Under the pieces are notes generated by a model. The model worked only from the letters and a program-made list of their open reading frames with translations, made no database searches and was not told the origin of the DNA. DNA of 64,000 bases from Chlorella sorokiniana (Eukaryota; Chlorophyta; Trebouxiophyceae; Chlorellales; Chlorellaceae). Positions 1 through 11,603 of the stretch are shown in pieces; position 1 is the first letter of the stretch; each line of letters begins with the position of its first letter. The position numbers were made by a program, and so were the translations under genes. The stretch is taken from NCBI GenBank assembly GCA_025917655.1, contig CP084618.1:372001-436000 (forward strand), read 5' to 3'.

Positions 1-409
1 AGCTGAAAGCCAAGCGGCCAGGTCATGGGGCAGCCTCCAACCACGTGCCCAAACCGTCCTTGGTTGCAACATGTTGAAGGTAAAGCCAAGGCGCCGCAAG
101 CGCTTGGAGGTCGAGTCGAGCCCCACTTTTGCATGCAAAGAACATATGTGTGGTTGCGCTGCCCGGGCACACTTAAGTTTGCGCAAGCTGCATGCCGCAC
201 TGCTAGGCGCCGCAAGGCTGGCTGTCGTGTACAGTCCATGAGGGTGGGGCCGAAGAGGCAGCTTGAAAGTGGTTGAACGGCGGTTACAAGCATCCCTTCT
301 GTGCGGAGACATCAAGGTTCACAGATTGTGCCCAGCTAAAGACAATGTTCTAGTCAGTCATCAAGGCTCGCCAAGCACTCAAAATTGGATGGCAAGCCTG
401 CAAAACTTA
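1..409. other. 3' flank of SAM50, no gene seen
   Basis: No coding region I can support. A TTACA at 284-288 is a TGTAA polyadenylation signal on the minus strand, 122 bp past the SAM50 stop, the usual placement in chlorophyte green algae. Short open frames here have no recognisable content. Confidence 0.5.
284..288 (-). promoter_or_regulatory. TGTAA polyadenylation signal of SAM50
   Basis: TGTAA on the minus strand, 122 bp beyond the SAM50 stop. Green algae use TGTAA in place of AATAAA. Confidence 0.55.
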
Positions 410-3009
410 TCACCAGCTGGGCGGCACAAAGCCGAAGTTGAGCCCGACGCGAGCACGGTCAAACGGCTGCTTGGCCAAGATTTGGCACATGTTGAGCTCC
501 AGCTTGCCGATGCGGGTAGGCCATACAATGCCAGCCCCCTGCAAAGAATGCCAAAGACATGGTGAAGTAGGTTTGCTTGCAATCGGCTAAACTGCTAGCC
601 CACCGCCCGACAAGTGGCTGGGCACTCACCACGCTCCAACGGAACGTCGTCGTAAACTCGTGCCAGGCGCTCTGCCAGGTGCGTCCGCTGCCGCTCAAGG
701 CAACCAGAATTCCGCCATTGATGAACACGTGGCCGTGGATGCCAGCCTGCACGGCAGTGATAGGACAGGCATGATGACCACTCGAACGGCCAACTCTTGG
801 CCCGCGCAACAAGAAGGGTCTCGAGAGCAATGCGGAAGAGCACATATGCAGCATAGCATTACCGCACGCATAGCCTCCAAGGGAAGCTGGAAGTTGAGTG
901 CTGCCATGAGTGAGCATACGAGGTCTCCGCCCAAGGCATCCCTCCGTTGAGCTGGCCGGGGTGATGCCTCACTGCTGCTTGATGCCTGAAAACACAAGCA
1001 ATGGCACCGGGTTAGGATGTCATGTGCGCCATGAAGCAGCCAAGGGTATGCATTGCCCACTTTGCATCTGCAAGTAGGCCACCGTCAATGATACGTACAC
1101 AGGCCACGAGCCCCACCCACATATGGCGCTCACCTCGCCCACAGGCCGCCGCGGCTCGCTAGGCCCCACGCCCTTGTGCGCAAAGCCGCGCAGCGCGCCG
1201 GCAGCCAGGCCGCCGAGGAAGAAACGGTCGCTAATGCTGGTGGGCGTGGCCCACGCACGTGCGCCCCACGGCAGCAGCAACCCTGCCTCGGCGGTGAGCG
1301 TGAGCGACGTGCCGCCGCCCGCCGACACCGGGAAGGCCACCTTCCCAGCGCAGTGCTGCCGCACAAAGCGCAACAGGTTGGAGTCGGGTCCCAACCCTGC
1401 CACTTGCGTCTCGCAACGGTAACCCCAGCCTGCAAGAGGGTGGCATGCAAGCAACCAAGGGCGAATAGGTGGGCCGACGGGGACGTGTGAGTGTGGGTTT
1501 GGCAGGTGCTTGGGCAAGTTGAGCCGCACGAAGACAGTTGTTCAACCTTTGCCTCAGCGCACAAGCGGCCACATGTGGCCGGCTGCACAACGCCCACGTG
1601 GCAGGCATTATTGCACACTGGCAGCCCCCAGGCTGGCTCCGCAGCCTGCCGCCAGCTTTAAGCACGCACCTTGCGTGGGGAAGGCCGGGTCGTCAAACGT
1701 GTCTCCCCGACGCACGTACTTGACCGCCGACAGCAGCCGGTCGCCCAGCTGGCCCAGCACTGCGCGCGACGCGGTGCGTGCAGGGTCAGACAGCCGCCGC
1801 CAGCCCAGCTCGTAGGACACTGCATGCTGGCCGTCCTCGCTGCAGTGACAGATGACCGACGGGGGCAGGGAGAGCGCGGCGCAGGGCAGCCTCAACACCA
1901 AGCATGGTGGGCCCAAGTGTTGCCGGCAAAGCGTGGCGGGCCCAACTGTTACCGGCGCACGAGCCAGGGCGGTGCAGCGCGCAGCACCCAGCCCCCGCCA
2001 CCTCATTTTGGCTCCGCAGCGCGCCGGGCATGCTCTGCACCCGGTCTCCCACCTGCTGAGCGTGAGGGCGCCGCCGCGCACCAGCTCCACGTAGGAGGAG
2101 GCGGCCTGGTGGTTGTGCCCCAGCTGGTGCAGCCGCGCGTCGGCCAGCAGTGGGCGGCCCGCCGGGCGTGGCTTGGTCACCGCCAGCGTGTACACGTTGC
2201 TGGCCTGGCTGCCATACTCTGCCCCCAGCGACACCTGCTCGGCGTGGCCGCTGGGGTTGGTCAGGTTGACAGACACCTCCACCGAGCCTGCGGCGGCAAG
2301 GAACCAACACGCAGGGTTCAGCATGCCTGCGCACCGTCCCAGCGGCTGTGGCGGCCGCCAGCAGCAGCACACGGCGCTGCCCCAGCGCCGAGAGGTGCCC
2401 AGGCTTGCCCAGCCAGCTGGATGGACTGGAGGTGGCGGTTGTCGTGCGGCATGAACGGCGCTGGCGTTGCCAGGGCCATCGCCCACCTTCTGTCCCTTGC
2501 ACGTAGGTCCCCGCGTGCAGCCGCAGCATGCCCTTCTCCTGGAAGCGCGCCAGCAGCGTGCAGGCGTCGCCGCCCTGCAGCGCATGAGCAGCCAGGCCAT
2601 GGGGACTCGTTGGTTGGGGGAGCCAGGCGGGGATGGGATTGCAGCAACGCCTTCCAACGTGCAACGAGGGCGCGCAGCAGGACACCGATACTGTTCCTTG
2701 GGGCTGCAGCGGCCAGCGGCAGGAGCACCTTGGGGCTCTCCCCAGCACCAGGTCGACGGCGTCAAAGATGTCCAGCGCCATCAGCTCCTCGTAGGCTGCC
2801 AGGGCCGCGTCCCGGATCTCCTCCAGTGTGGCGGCCTCCTTCAGGCGCAGCAGCTCGGTCTGCACAACGCTGGCCTTGGTGCGCTGCAGGCCCACCAGCA
2901 TGATGCGCTCGACCTTGCAGGGGGCGCCCGCCACCCGCTGGAAGCTCCGATCAAAATCGAAGCCTTGCTCTGCGCCATCGGGGCCCTGCTGGGGCTCCTG
3001 GTCCGCCAT
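410..3009 (-). CDS. SAM50: SAM50/Omp85-type mitochondrial outer-membrane assembly protein
   Basis: Likely the core of the sorting and assembly machinery, which inserts beta-barrel proteins into the mitochondrial outer membrane; a plastid Omp85 relative is the alternative. ATG at 3009 opens an exon of about 88 codons with a POTRA-like stretch (CKVERIMLVGLQRTK, then EELMALDIFDAVDLVL). Further exons on the minus strand give GGDACTLLARFQEKGMLRL, then SVEVSVNLTNPSGHAEQVSL, typical of the start of an Omp85 barrel. Then come strands around 1610-1860, 1130-1420 (SDRFFLGGLAAGALRGF) and 600-720 (HVFINGGILVALSG). The last exon starts after an acceptor near 550 and ends in TGA at 410-412. Its final strand reads RVGLNFGF (428-451), matching the polar-x-Gly-x-x-hydrophobic-x-hydrophobic beta-signal of mitochondrial barrels. 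It is the last minus-strand gene before the left edge. Confidence 0.88.
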
Positions 3010-3345
3010 CTCGCTGCAATAAGTCTGTGTGTCAAGAGCCCAAGTTGCTCACGGCCCACAAACCTCACCACCAGATCACCGGCGAAACACCCATCTCAAG
3101 CTGCAATGCACGGGGTTACGGTTGGCCCCTCCATCTCGCGGCGGCGGCGCGGTGGCAGCGCTGGGCCCGCTGCGAAGGGCCCGTGCGGCACAGTGAGCAT
3201 AGACAAGCAGGAGAGCGGCTTGCGCGGGTTACGGAGAGGCAGTAGTATGGGGTCGCAAGGCAAGGCAAAATCCAGTGCGGTCAAAGGCAGTGGGGCTGCA
3301 AGGGCGCGCGTGTCGTGGGCCTCGTCGCTGCGCCGCTCGCGTCAC

Positions 3346-6300
3346 TCACTCCACCCGCATGTGCAGCAGCTCGTGCACCACCCGCACGCGGCAGCCGTCC
3401 ATGTCGCCCTGGGAGAAGCGCATGGGGCGGTCGGCGCCCGCGTGGTTGGCAAACAGCAGGGTGAAGACGCCGCAGTCGCAGCCGTTGAGCTGGCGCGGGA
3501 TGTCCTTGGGGAAGTGGCGCGGCCAGTCGAGCACATCGTCACGCTGCGCGTGTGGGTGCGGCGGAAGCAGGGGGATGAGACGGGGTGAGGGGGAACGCGC
3601 AGGATGGTCGAAATAAGGACGCTTTTGGGCAACCCCACGGAGCAGGGCGGCTTGAACCCTGCACCCGGCGCCGGCGCGGCAGCCCACCCACCTGCTCGCC
3701 CCGCTTGTTCTTATACTCGTCCCGCACGTACCGCGCCAGCATCTCCAGGCACGTGTGGTCCTCGCCCTGCCCTCAGCGGGGGCAGGAGGGCGTGGAAAGC
3801 GCGCGCAGGCCGGTGCAGGCGCATGCGTGGCTGGCCCCGCTCAGTAGCCTGGTGCCTTGCGCCACAGCATCGCGGGGCCAGGCCGGTTGCTCCCCTGGCA
3901 GCGCAGCCTCCCAAACCAAATCAAAAGGCCCCCTGCCCAAAAGGCGCCGTCCCCCTCACCCCCGCCCAGGGCCCCCAAGAACACCTCCCCACACAGACAG
4001 CCACACACATTTTTACCCCCCCACACACACACACACACACACACACACTCATACACCCACCCACCCACCCGCTCACCTTGAGGGAGTCGTAGTAGACGAG
4101 GCGGCGGCGCTGCAGGTCGACGACGGCGCACACCCAGTGCACCCCCTGATGCACCGGCAGCACGATGCGGTCGCAGTCCAGCACGCTGGCGCTGGCCTGC
4201 CCCGCCGCCGCAAGCCGCTTGGGCAGCGTCCAGCGCCGCACCTGAGCAAGGAGGGGGGATGGAGGGAGGGAAGCGTATGGCGGGGCCATGCACCCAGGAG
4301 CGGTGCCCGGTGACCCGCGAGAGGCGGCAAGCGACCGTACGCTGCGTGGCAAGCCCCAGCCCAGCGCGCAGCAGCGTGCGCAGCGTGCCTGGTCGTAGCT
4401 GTACCCCGTGTCCTTGTACAGCTTGTTGGCGAAGAAGGTGGAGAAGAAGTGGCAGCGTGGGCCCAGGCCCTGCGGCGCGGCAGCCAAGCACAGCGGACCG
4501 TATCGACCGGGCCGGCTCGGCGAGGGTGCCAGGCTCGCGAGCGCGGGCGGCGGCATGCCAGGCGGGCCAGGGGGCGGGCGGGGCGGGGTGCAGCGGCAGG
4601 GGCTCCTCACCTGCTGCCTGCGCCGTGCGTCCCGCTCCAGCAGCAGCGAGGCGTACAGGTTGATCACCTCGTCGTTCAGCCACTGGCCGGGGGCCATGCA
4701 GCGCATGTCGCGCCGGGTCACCTGGATGGCGGAGCGCGGGTGGTCCACCAGCACCTCGCGGTCGGGGCCTGGACTCGGAGGGGGCGGGCCGGGGACGGGG
4801 CAAGCATGGAGGGTGGCTTGAGAGTCTGAGTGCAAACTAGGGGTTGTCCAAGCCTGTGCAGCTTCTGCGGTTTGCGAGTGGGGCAAGGAGTGTGGCAAGC
4901 GAACCAAACTCGAGGCAGGCGGCAGGGGCGAGCCCGACAGGCGAGGCAGCAGCCCAGGACCGAGGCACCAGCCCTGCATAAACTGGCCCCCGGGGCGGGG
5001 CTGGCACGGAGGCAGGGCAGGCTGCCGCCAGCAGCCCGGCCGCCGTCAGCGGCTGGCGTCCGCCCACGCCTCCCGGTCTGTCGGCATGCCCACCTGGCGC
5101 CAGCGCCTCCTCATACTCACGCCACCACGAGTTGGGCATGCGCGGCGGCCTGCACAGGAGCGCGCACGCGTCCAGAGTAGGGGTGGGTGGCGCGGTCGGC
5201 GGGCCGAGCTGCCGCTCGGTCAGCACACCCACGGCGCGGCTGGCAAGCTGGCAAGGCGAGGAACAGAGATGCGGTTGCTCTGGGGTCTCTTGACCCCGCT
5301 TGCCCCGGCACACCCCCACCTGCCCTCCTCCAGCGACGCCTCCCCCAGCTGCTGGCTGACGTCCGACTTCTCCCCCTCAGCCAGCGATGCGCCGGAGCCC
5401 TGCGGCACAGGCCAGGCAGCGAAAGGCGTACGGGTTGCCATGAGGGCACGGCTGCAGCAGGCGCCGCTGCCGGGGCCCCAGCACACCAACCCGGCCTCCC
5501 GCGAGGGCAACACCCTCGCCCCCTTCCCCTTACCTCCTTTCCCCACCCACCCACCCACCCAGCTCACCTGCTCCTCCTCCTCCTCCTCTCCCTCCTCCTC
5601 GCTGCTGCTGAGCAGGACCACAAGCGCCTCGCCATCCACCGGCTCCAGCACCTGCTGCGGCGGCGCCACAGCGGCGCGGCGCTGCACCGCAGCCTCCTGC
5701 TTGCGATGCAGCTGCATCTCCTGCAGCTGCTTCTCAAGCTGCGGTGCGAAGGGGGTGTATGTGTGCGTGTGTGTTTGCGGTGGGCGCCGGATGGGGGTAT
5801 GTGGCGCGCTTTCGCGCATGGGAGCATCCGCCAGAGATTCCGAGGCCGGGCCATGAACGCGCTCTGCCCAACCCCGTGCACGCACCTTTGCCGCCTCCGC
5901 CTCCGCGCGCAGCCCCAGCTGCGGACGGGCGCGCTCCAACGCCGTGGCCGCCTGCGCCGCCGCCAGCGCCTCTCGCCGCTGCGCCGCCAGCGCGCGCTGC
6001 TTGGCCGCCTCAGCCTCGCCCACCAGCCGCCCGTACCGCTCGCCTGCAGCACCGAGCACCAGCGTTGCAGGGAATGACATCACCTCCCTTGGTGCCCGCT
6101 TGCGCCGGGCAGGCCTGCATGCAGGCCTTGAGCCATGCACCAGCGCTGAAACGGCGCGCTCTCATGCAGCCCTGCCTCCACCAAACCAGCTGCTGGTTCA
6201 CAAGGGGCAGCGGCCACCCACCCGCAGCATCTCGCGGCTGCACCTCCTCTTCCACCTCCAGCTGCCCCATGTCCTCCTCAGCCAGCACCACCCGCTGCAG

Positions 6301-7832
6301 CAGCTGGCGCCAGTGCAGCACGCCGCCGTCGGGCGCCGCCGCCGCGGGCGCAGCCCGGGGCGGCTGGCTGCGCTGCGGGGCGGGCGTTCCTCTTGTCAGG
6401 TCCACCTCCTCCTCCACGCGCCGGGCTGCCCCCGGCGGCCTGCGGGTTGCGAGCAAGGGGGCCAGGGGTGAGCCGAGAGCCGGCGGCGAGCCGCACGCAG
6501 CATCCAGCGGCATCTCGTGCCTGCCCAAGGCACAGAGGCGGGCCGCCTTGCGGCGCGGCACAGGCAGACAGCCACCCCTCCCTCCCCCTGCTTCCCCTTG
6601 CAGGCGGCCCGCACCAGCTGCTGCTGCTGCTGCCGCAGGGTGACCGCCACGGCCCGGCGCAGGAGCTCCGCATCCTGGGACTGCTGGCGACAGCGGGGGA
6701 TGGTGGGGGCAAGGGCAGCGTTGCTGTTTGTACGTGTGCAGCATTCGGCGCGGCAAACAACAGGCCGAGAATCGAGACGCGGAACGCAGCAGGCAGCGCA
6801 CTCAGGCTGGGCATGCTTGCCTGAGCCCCGCCCCGGCAGCCGCCCGCTGCCCTTGCACCACCTGTACCCACGAACGCCCGCCCGCTGCACGCCGTGGCTG
6901 CCCCTGCTGCGACTGCTCCGCTGCTGGGTGCTGCTCCGCTCGCTGCTCGCGGGGCCAGCCCGGCTGCTGCTGCCCCGCAGAGGAGGGTGGGGTGCCCGCA
7001 GGCTCCCGCTGCCCAGGCATCGACTGTTGGTGCCGCTGCTGCTGCTGCTGCTGCTGCGTCGGCGGCCAGCCGCGCTGGGCGGCGGGGGTCAGGCCCAGCT
7101 TGGCGGCAGACGGCGGCGCCTCCCTCACGTGTTTGAGACCCTGCAGGCAGGCGAGGCTCTCAGCACTGGTGCCAGCCAGGAAAGGAACCGAGGGCCGGAC
7201 CCGGAGGCAGCTGCAGGGCGCGCTCTGCACAGCGGCTCCGGCAAGGCACTCACGCTGAGGAGGCGTGAATGGGTGCCCGCATGCGAGGCGGGCACACGCG
7301 GCGGCGCAAACCGTTTGGAGAGGGGCTGGCCGGGCTGCGGCACGCTGGCGCCCTCCGCCGCTTCAGCCTGCCGGCGGGGCCAGCCAGGCTGGCGGCTGTC
7401 CTGCGCAGCCGCAGCCCCTGATGCTGCAGCAGTCTCCAAGGAGTCAGACAGCCGCCTGGCAGCAGCAGGACCCGGGCCGAGGCGGCTGGGCAGAGGCAGC
7501 GCGTGGTCGCCCGCCGAGGTTCCGTGTCCCGTGCTGGGCACAACGCCGCCGTGCGCACCCTGTCGGGCCGCCTGCTGCGGGCCAACCATGGCTGGAGAGC
7601 TGAAGTCAAGTCGCTCTGGTCCCCTGAGCCTCCTCGGCCCCCGGCTGCGTGGCGCGCCCAGCTGGTGCTCCTCGAGGCGAGGGCGCTCGTTGGACGGCGG
7701 TGGCGGCGGCGGCAGGATGCCCAGCTGCTCGTCCTCTTGCTCTCGCAGCTGATCTGGAGCCTTTCGCTTCTTTCCGCTCAGCGTCTTGGAGACTGTTGCT
7801 AAGGCCTCGGCCAGCCAAACGCCAAGCCCCAT
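3346..7832 (-). CDS. ULP1: ULP1/SENP-type SUMO-specific cysteine protease
   Basis: A desumoylating or SUMO-maturing protease of the C48 family, probably nuclear. The ATG at 7832 is followed by a basic SGKKRKAP stretch (likely nuclear signal), then a long low-complexity N-terminal half with a poly-Gln run near 7040-7065 and coiled-coil Ala/Glu/Arg exons at about 5890-6040 and 5690-5750. An exon at 5566-5640 carries VVLLSSSEEEGEEEEEE, a SUMO-interacting motif followed by an acidic tail. The protease domain lies in the last five exons: MAPGQWLNDEVINLY (4612-4770), CHFFSTFFANKLYKDTGYSY (about 4393-4472), GVHWVCAVVD and YYDSLK (4076-4242), a short exon ending KNKRGEQ (about 3699-3770), and PRQLNGCDCGVF (3346-3543). 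These supply the catalytic His, Asp, Gln and Cys. The stop is at 3346. The catalytic half is certain; the exact exon set of the N-terminal half is inferred. Confidence 0.9.
4022..4048. repeat. (CA)n microsatellite in a ULP1 intron
   Basis: An uninterrupted CA run of 27 bp followed by ACCC repeats, inside the intron between the His/Asp exon and the next exon of ULP1. Confidence 0.9.
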
Positions 7833-8131
7833 TGCTGTCTGTTCAAGGGCGGGCTAAAGACATCGCCGGGTCAGTCGACTACACCGTGATACCATGCTGG
7901 TGGCTGTCGAGCCACCAGATCCCGGGAAGTTTTGATGCCGGAGGCGCAGTGTACTTTGAGGAGGTACTTGTCGACGGCCTTAAGGAGCCCTGAAAAGACC
8001 CCACGGCCGTTCCAACACATGATAAGTATTGAGCTGATTGCAGTAGACTCAGACAGGCCAGCTTTTTTGCCTGCAAGGTGAAGGGAGCCATCAGCCAGGT
8101 TGGCTGGCTGTAAGGGACAAGGCGTTTAACA
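7833..8131. promoter_or_regulatory. shared divergent promoter of ULP1 and RPB11
   Basis: 299 bp separate the ULP1 ATG (7832, minus) from the RPB11 ATG (8132, plus). No TATA box is obvious. Any promoter elements for both genes must lie here or in 5' introns. Confidence 0.5.
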
Positions 8132-9099
8132 ATGAACGCGCCTGACCGACAAGAGAAGTTTGTCGTGCCGGATAATGTGAAGAAGTGAGTTGCCCGTCTG
8201 CTTGCCCCCGCCACCGCCCACCGCTCCACGCGAGCGCCGTTTGCACGCAGCTGCCGCTGCTCGCACATGATTACCGTGGAAGAGCCCCATTCTCGCAGGG
8301 TGGAGTTCAAAATGGACACTAAGGTGGCAAACGCTGGCACCTTTGTCATTCAGAGGGAGGACCACACCATCGGCAACCTGGTCCGCATGTGAGCGGCGCA
8401 GCCGCCAGCCGCCGCGGGCCTCTCTGAGATCTGCTGCAGCCTGCGGGATGCACGGCCAAAGTCAGGCAGCTGCCCAGCGCGCTGCTGCCGCCGCCACCCC
8501 TGGCACTTCACTGCTGCTGAGCGCATGCTGCCGCCATCCGCGCGCCGTGCAGGCAGCTGCACCGCGACAAGGCGGTTGTGTTTGCGGGCTACCGTGTGCC
8601 GCACCCGCTGGAATACCAGATGCTGGTCAAGGTGTGTGTGTGTGTGGGGAGGGGGGTTGTGGCGCGCGCCTGCTCTGCTGCATGGCTTGGCGCATTTTTG
8701 CACTGCCGCCTGGTTCACGGCTGAGCTGACCTCATGCCGCTCGCCCTGGCCTCGTGCTCAGCCTGTGTTGGAGCCTGGCCTCGCTTTGCATGTGCTGCCT
8801 CCCCCAGCCCCTCACCCTCCACTTGCCCACGCCCTCAACCCCCGCGCGCGCGGCTGCCCGCAGGTCCAAACCAACGGCAGCAAGTCGCCCATCCAGGCGA
8901 TGCAGGGGTGCTGCAGGACCTCGGGGACGAGGTGCAGGACATACGGGCCAAGTTCCAGGAGCAGCTCAACCAGCAGCAGGGGGCGGCCCGCAGTACTGAG
9001 CCAGCCCGCCTGGCCAGCCTGGCGGCAGCGTCGCCGGCGCCGACGCTTGCCATCTGGGCGGCAGACGCCGCTCGCCACCCAACTATACCACTGCCCTGA
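8132..9099 (+). CDS. RPB11: RNA polymerase II subunit RPB11
   Basis: Small subunit that pairs with RPB3 in the Pol II assembly platform. Four exons with GT-AG introns: 8132-8184, 8299-8388, 8553-8631 and from 8864. Exon 1 gives MNAPDRQEKFVVPDNVKK. Exons 2 and 3 give the diagnostic FVIQREDHTIGNLVRMQL and YRVPHPLEYQMLVKV; exon 4 begins VQTNGSKSPIQAMQ. After that the printed frame leaves the family. The expected helix, VLQDLGDEVQDIRAKFQEQL, continues in the next frame, so one base appears to be missing in the G run near 8905-8910. With it restored the protein runs to the stop at 9099 with a Gln/Ala-rich tail longer than in yeast or human. The gene is surely RPB11; the exact C-terminus is less sure. 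Confidence 0.93.
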
Positions 9100-9262
9100 C
9101 CGCACTGCTGCTCTACTCTTTCTCTTTGCTCGACTCTCTTTCTGCCCCCTGTTGCACCTCCTGTTTCCTTTCTCTGCCTGGCTGCCGGCTGTTGGCAACC
9201 TGTGCACTGCCCACTCCCTCCACATGGTCCGAGCAACATCATGGCAGGCCTGATTGGTTTGG

Positions 9263-9267
9263 TTACA
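9263..9267 (-). promoter_or_regulatory. TGTAA polyadenylation signal of the coiled-coil gene
   Basis: TGTAA on the minus strand about 110 bp past the stop at 9378. The RPB11 3' end is convergent with it. Confidence 0.5.
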
Positions 9268-9377
9268 GAACCTGCTACAATAAAGCCATTCTGAAATTTG
9301 AAGCAAATGGGGGTGAGGGGGGCAAGCAGATGCGAAAACGGGTTGGCGTCGATGAGCGTCCAAAGGGGCTGGCAGGC

Positions 9378-10676
9378 CTAGGTGGTTTGGCTGAGGAGGC
9401 CATCAGCCACTGCCACCGGCGTGTACACCTTGTCGCCGTGCAGCGGCGTGCGCTCCGGGTGCGGCACGGAGTGAGGCATTGAGCAGGTGAGCAGCTCCTT
9501 GGACAGAATGTTGAACTCCTGGAGGGAGGTGGGGGAGTAAGGGCAGCGGGAGATGTGTGGGGCAGATCGCCTGTGCACAAAAAAGTTGCCTATTGCGCGC
9601 CTGCAACCCCATCACCAGGCTTTATAACCCACATCAACCAAACAGTTTCACCTCCATTGCAAGCTGCAGGTGCTGCGCGCAGCAAAGAGGTCAAGGGCTG
9701 GCCTTTTAAAACTTGCCCTCACCTGCTGCAGCCCCAGCAGCGCGTGCACGCCCTTGCGCCGCAGCCCCTCCGACCGCTGCAGCTGCGACCGCAGCGCGTC
9801 GTTCTCCAGCTGCAGCTGGCGCAGGCGCGCCTCCAGCTGCAGCAGCTCCGTGGCGGGCTGCTGCCGCGCGTGGCACGCCGCCGCCAGGCGCTCGTTCTCC
9901 GCCACCAGCTCCTCCAGCGCAGACAGGGAGAAGCCTGCATGTGTTGGGGGGCGGGTGCGGGCCCCAGGCATCTCAAGCATGTCACGCGAACGGAGCACAC
10001 TCAACCCAGCTGACTATGCCATCTCAACACAGCAGGGAGGCAGCCAACCCGCGGCCTGCATGCCGCCTGCTCACGTGAGTCATCCACCGCAACCGCTGCG
10101 CGCGTGCAGCCCGCCGGCAGCTGCATGCTTGGCACTTCCGTGAGCGCGTAGAATCTCAGCCGCTCCAGCGGCACGCCCAGCCGCCCTGCGCAGCCGCGCG
10201 CCCACTCGCCGGCATCGCGCTGAGGCTGGCGCGCCAGGGTCAGCGCCGGGGACAGGATGTCCAGCGTGAGCAGCTGCGCTTCCTGGCTGACCTGCTGCTG
10301 CTCCGCTGCGGGCGTGCAAGCTGCCTGGCTGCTGCACCCTGCGGCAGCCGCAGCAGCCGGGCGACTCGGCCTGCTGCTGCTGCCCGGCAAGCAGAGACCG
10401 CGGGCCCGCCGCTGGCGAGGCGCGGCTGAGCTGCCTTGCTGTGCCTGGCATCTCAGGGCCAGCTCCATCGCGAGGGAGATCCGCCAAATTGGCGCGCAGA
10501 GAAAGGAGGGGAACGCGGGAGGTAGGGGCAGGCCGCGCTGTCAGCTGCGCTTCGGGCGCGCCACCGTCGCTGCTGGCCGACCGAGGGCTGTCGCCAGCTT
10601 CGGACGAGTAACAGGTGCTGCTGGTCGCGCTGCTGCTCAAACAGTCGGACTCTGTGCCGCTTCGATTGTCCGTCAT
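9378..10676 (-). CDS. uncharacterised coiled-coil protein
   Basis: I do not recognise the family. ATG at 10676 begins a Ser/Thr-rich segment (MTDNRSGTESDCLSSS), followed by an Ala/Gln-rich exon that ends WARGCAGRLGVPLERLRFY and TEVPSMQLPAGCTR (about 10085-10200). The next exon (about 9722-9935) is a clear coiled coil, LSALEELVAENERL through LQLENDALRSQLQR, with heptads and a leucine-zipper look but no basic DNA-binding region before it. The last exon (9378-9522) gives FNILSKELLTCSMPHSVP and ends GLLSQTT. The N-terminal exon junction near 10450-10500 is not certain. It could be a regulatory or scaffold protein; the sequence gives no enzyme motif. A TGTAA signal follows on its strand. Confidence 0.65.
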
Positions 10677-11603
10677 ACCGCAGCCGAACGGTTGACAGGC
10701 GGGTGCGTTTGAAAGTGGGAGTTGGCGAGACGTCTGTCGCCCGAGGACAGCTTACAGCGGTGCCAAGACTTGTCGCGAAGCAAAGGGAGCAAGGTGGAAG
10801 TTTGCGCCGGGCTTAACTTCAGAGCCGCAGTACAAGAGGCGGTGCAGAGCGGTGGGTGCTAGCTGACAGGCTGTCCCTGCCCCCTGCTGCCTCAAGTGTC
10901 CCTGCAGACCTCCTCATAGGTTCTTGAAGTATCTCTGTCTTGTTGATTGATGTTCGCATGTTGCTTGCAGGCAGGCTTGCCCCTACCAAGGGAGCCGCCC
11001 ACATCACGTGTTGAAATCGTGGGAGCAAGGCAACAGGCATCTCCCTGTTCATGCATAAAGCTAGTCAGTGGTACGACCCTGGGATGGAGGAGGTGGACAA
11101 CTTCGCCAGCCTCAGTGTCACGCAAGGGTGGGGTGGAGGTGCTACAGCAGCGGAGGCGGGTAAACAGAGGGGCATCAAAGCTCCGCTCTCCAAGCAAGAC
11201 CAGAAGACAAGCTTGTTGGGAAACCTGAAATAACAGTGAGGTGCCTCTTGCAAGCAAACTGCAAAGTGCAGTTTTTGTGCAGCGTCACTCCCATCGGCAA
11301 CGATGAGCTGCCACTGCCGCCTGCCGCTCAGCCTGCGGACTTGCAGGAACAAGGTGTGCAGTCCCAAACCCGCAGCTATGGCCTCTCTTGGGCAAGCCGG
11401 CTGCCGATCGTTGGGTAATCGCGAAGGGGACGAGCCCTACACGCAGCACACCGATGGGCATGCTGCGTCTACTCACCCCAGCAGGCTCTATCCTATCCGA
11501 GAGGAGGTAAAATTTTGGCGCCCATTGTCGCACTTCGTGTGTTGTCAATTGTCCAAGGGCTTGTCCGGATTCTTTGGCACCCTTCCCACGCTTTCCCACA
11601 ACG
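10677..11603. other. intergenic region, divergent promoter of coiled-coil gene and YCF54
   Basis: About 930 bp with no gene I can support. A 60-codon plus-strand frame starting MHKASQWYDPGMEE (11051-11233) reads more like protein than its surroundings but has no family, no good start context and no neighbouring exons I can join. The stretch must hold the promoters of both flanking genes. Confidence 0.45.

Noticed and set aside
11051-11233. Small plus-strand gene beginning MHKASQWYDPG.
   Set aside because: No family, no linked exons and no supporting signals; could be a fragment, but not supportable.
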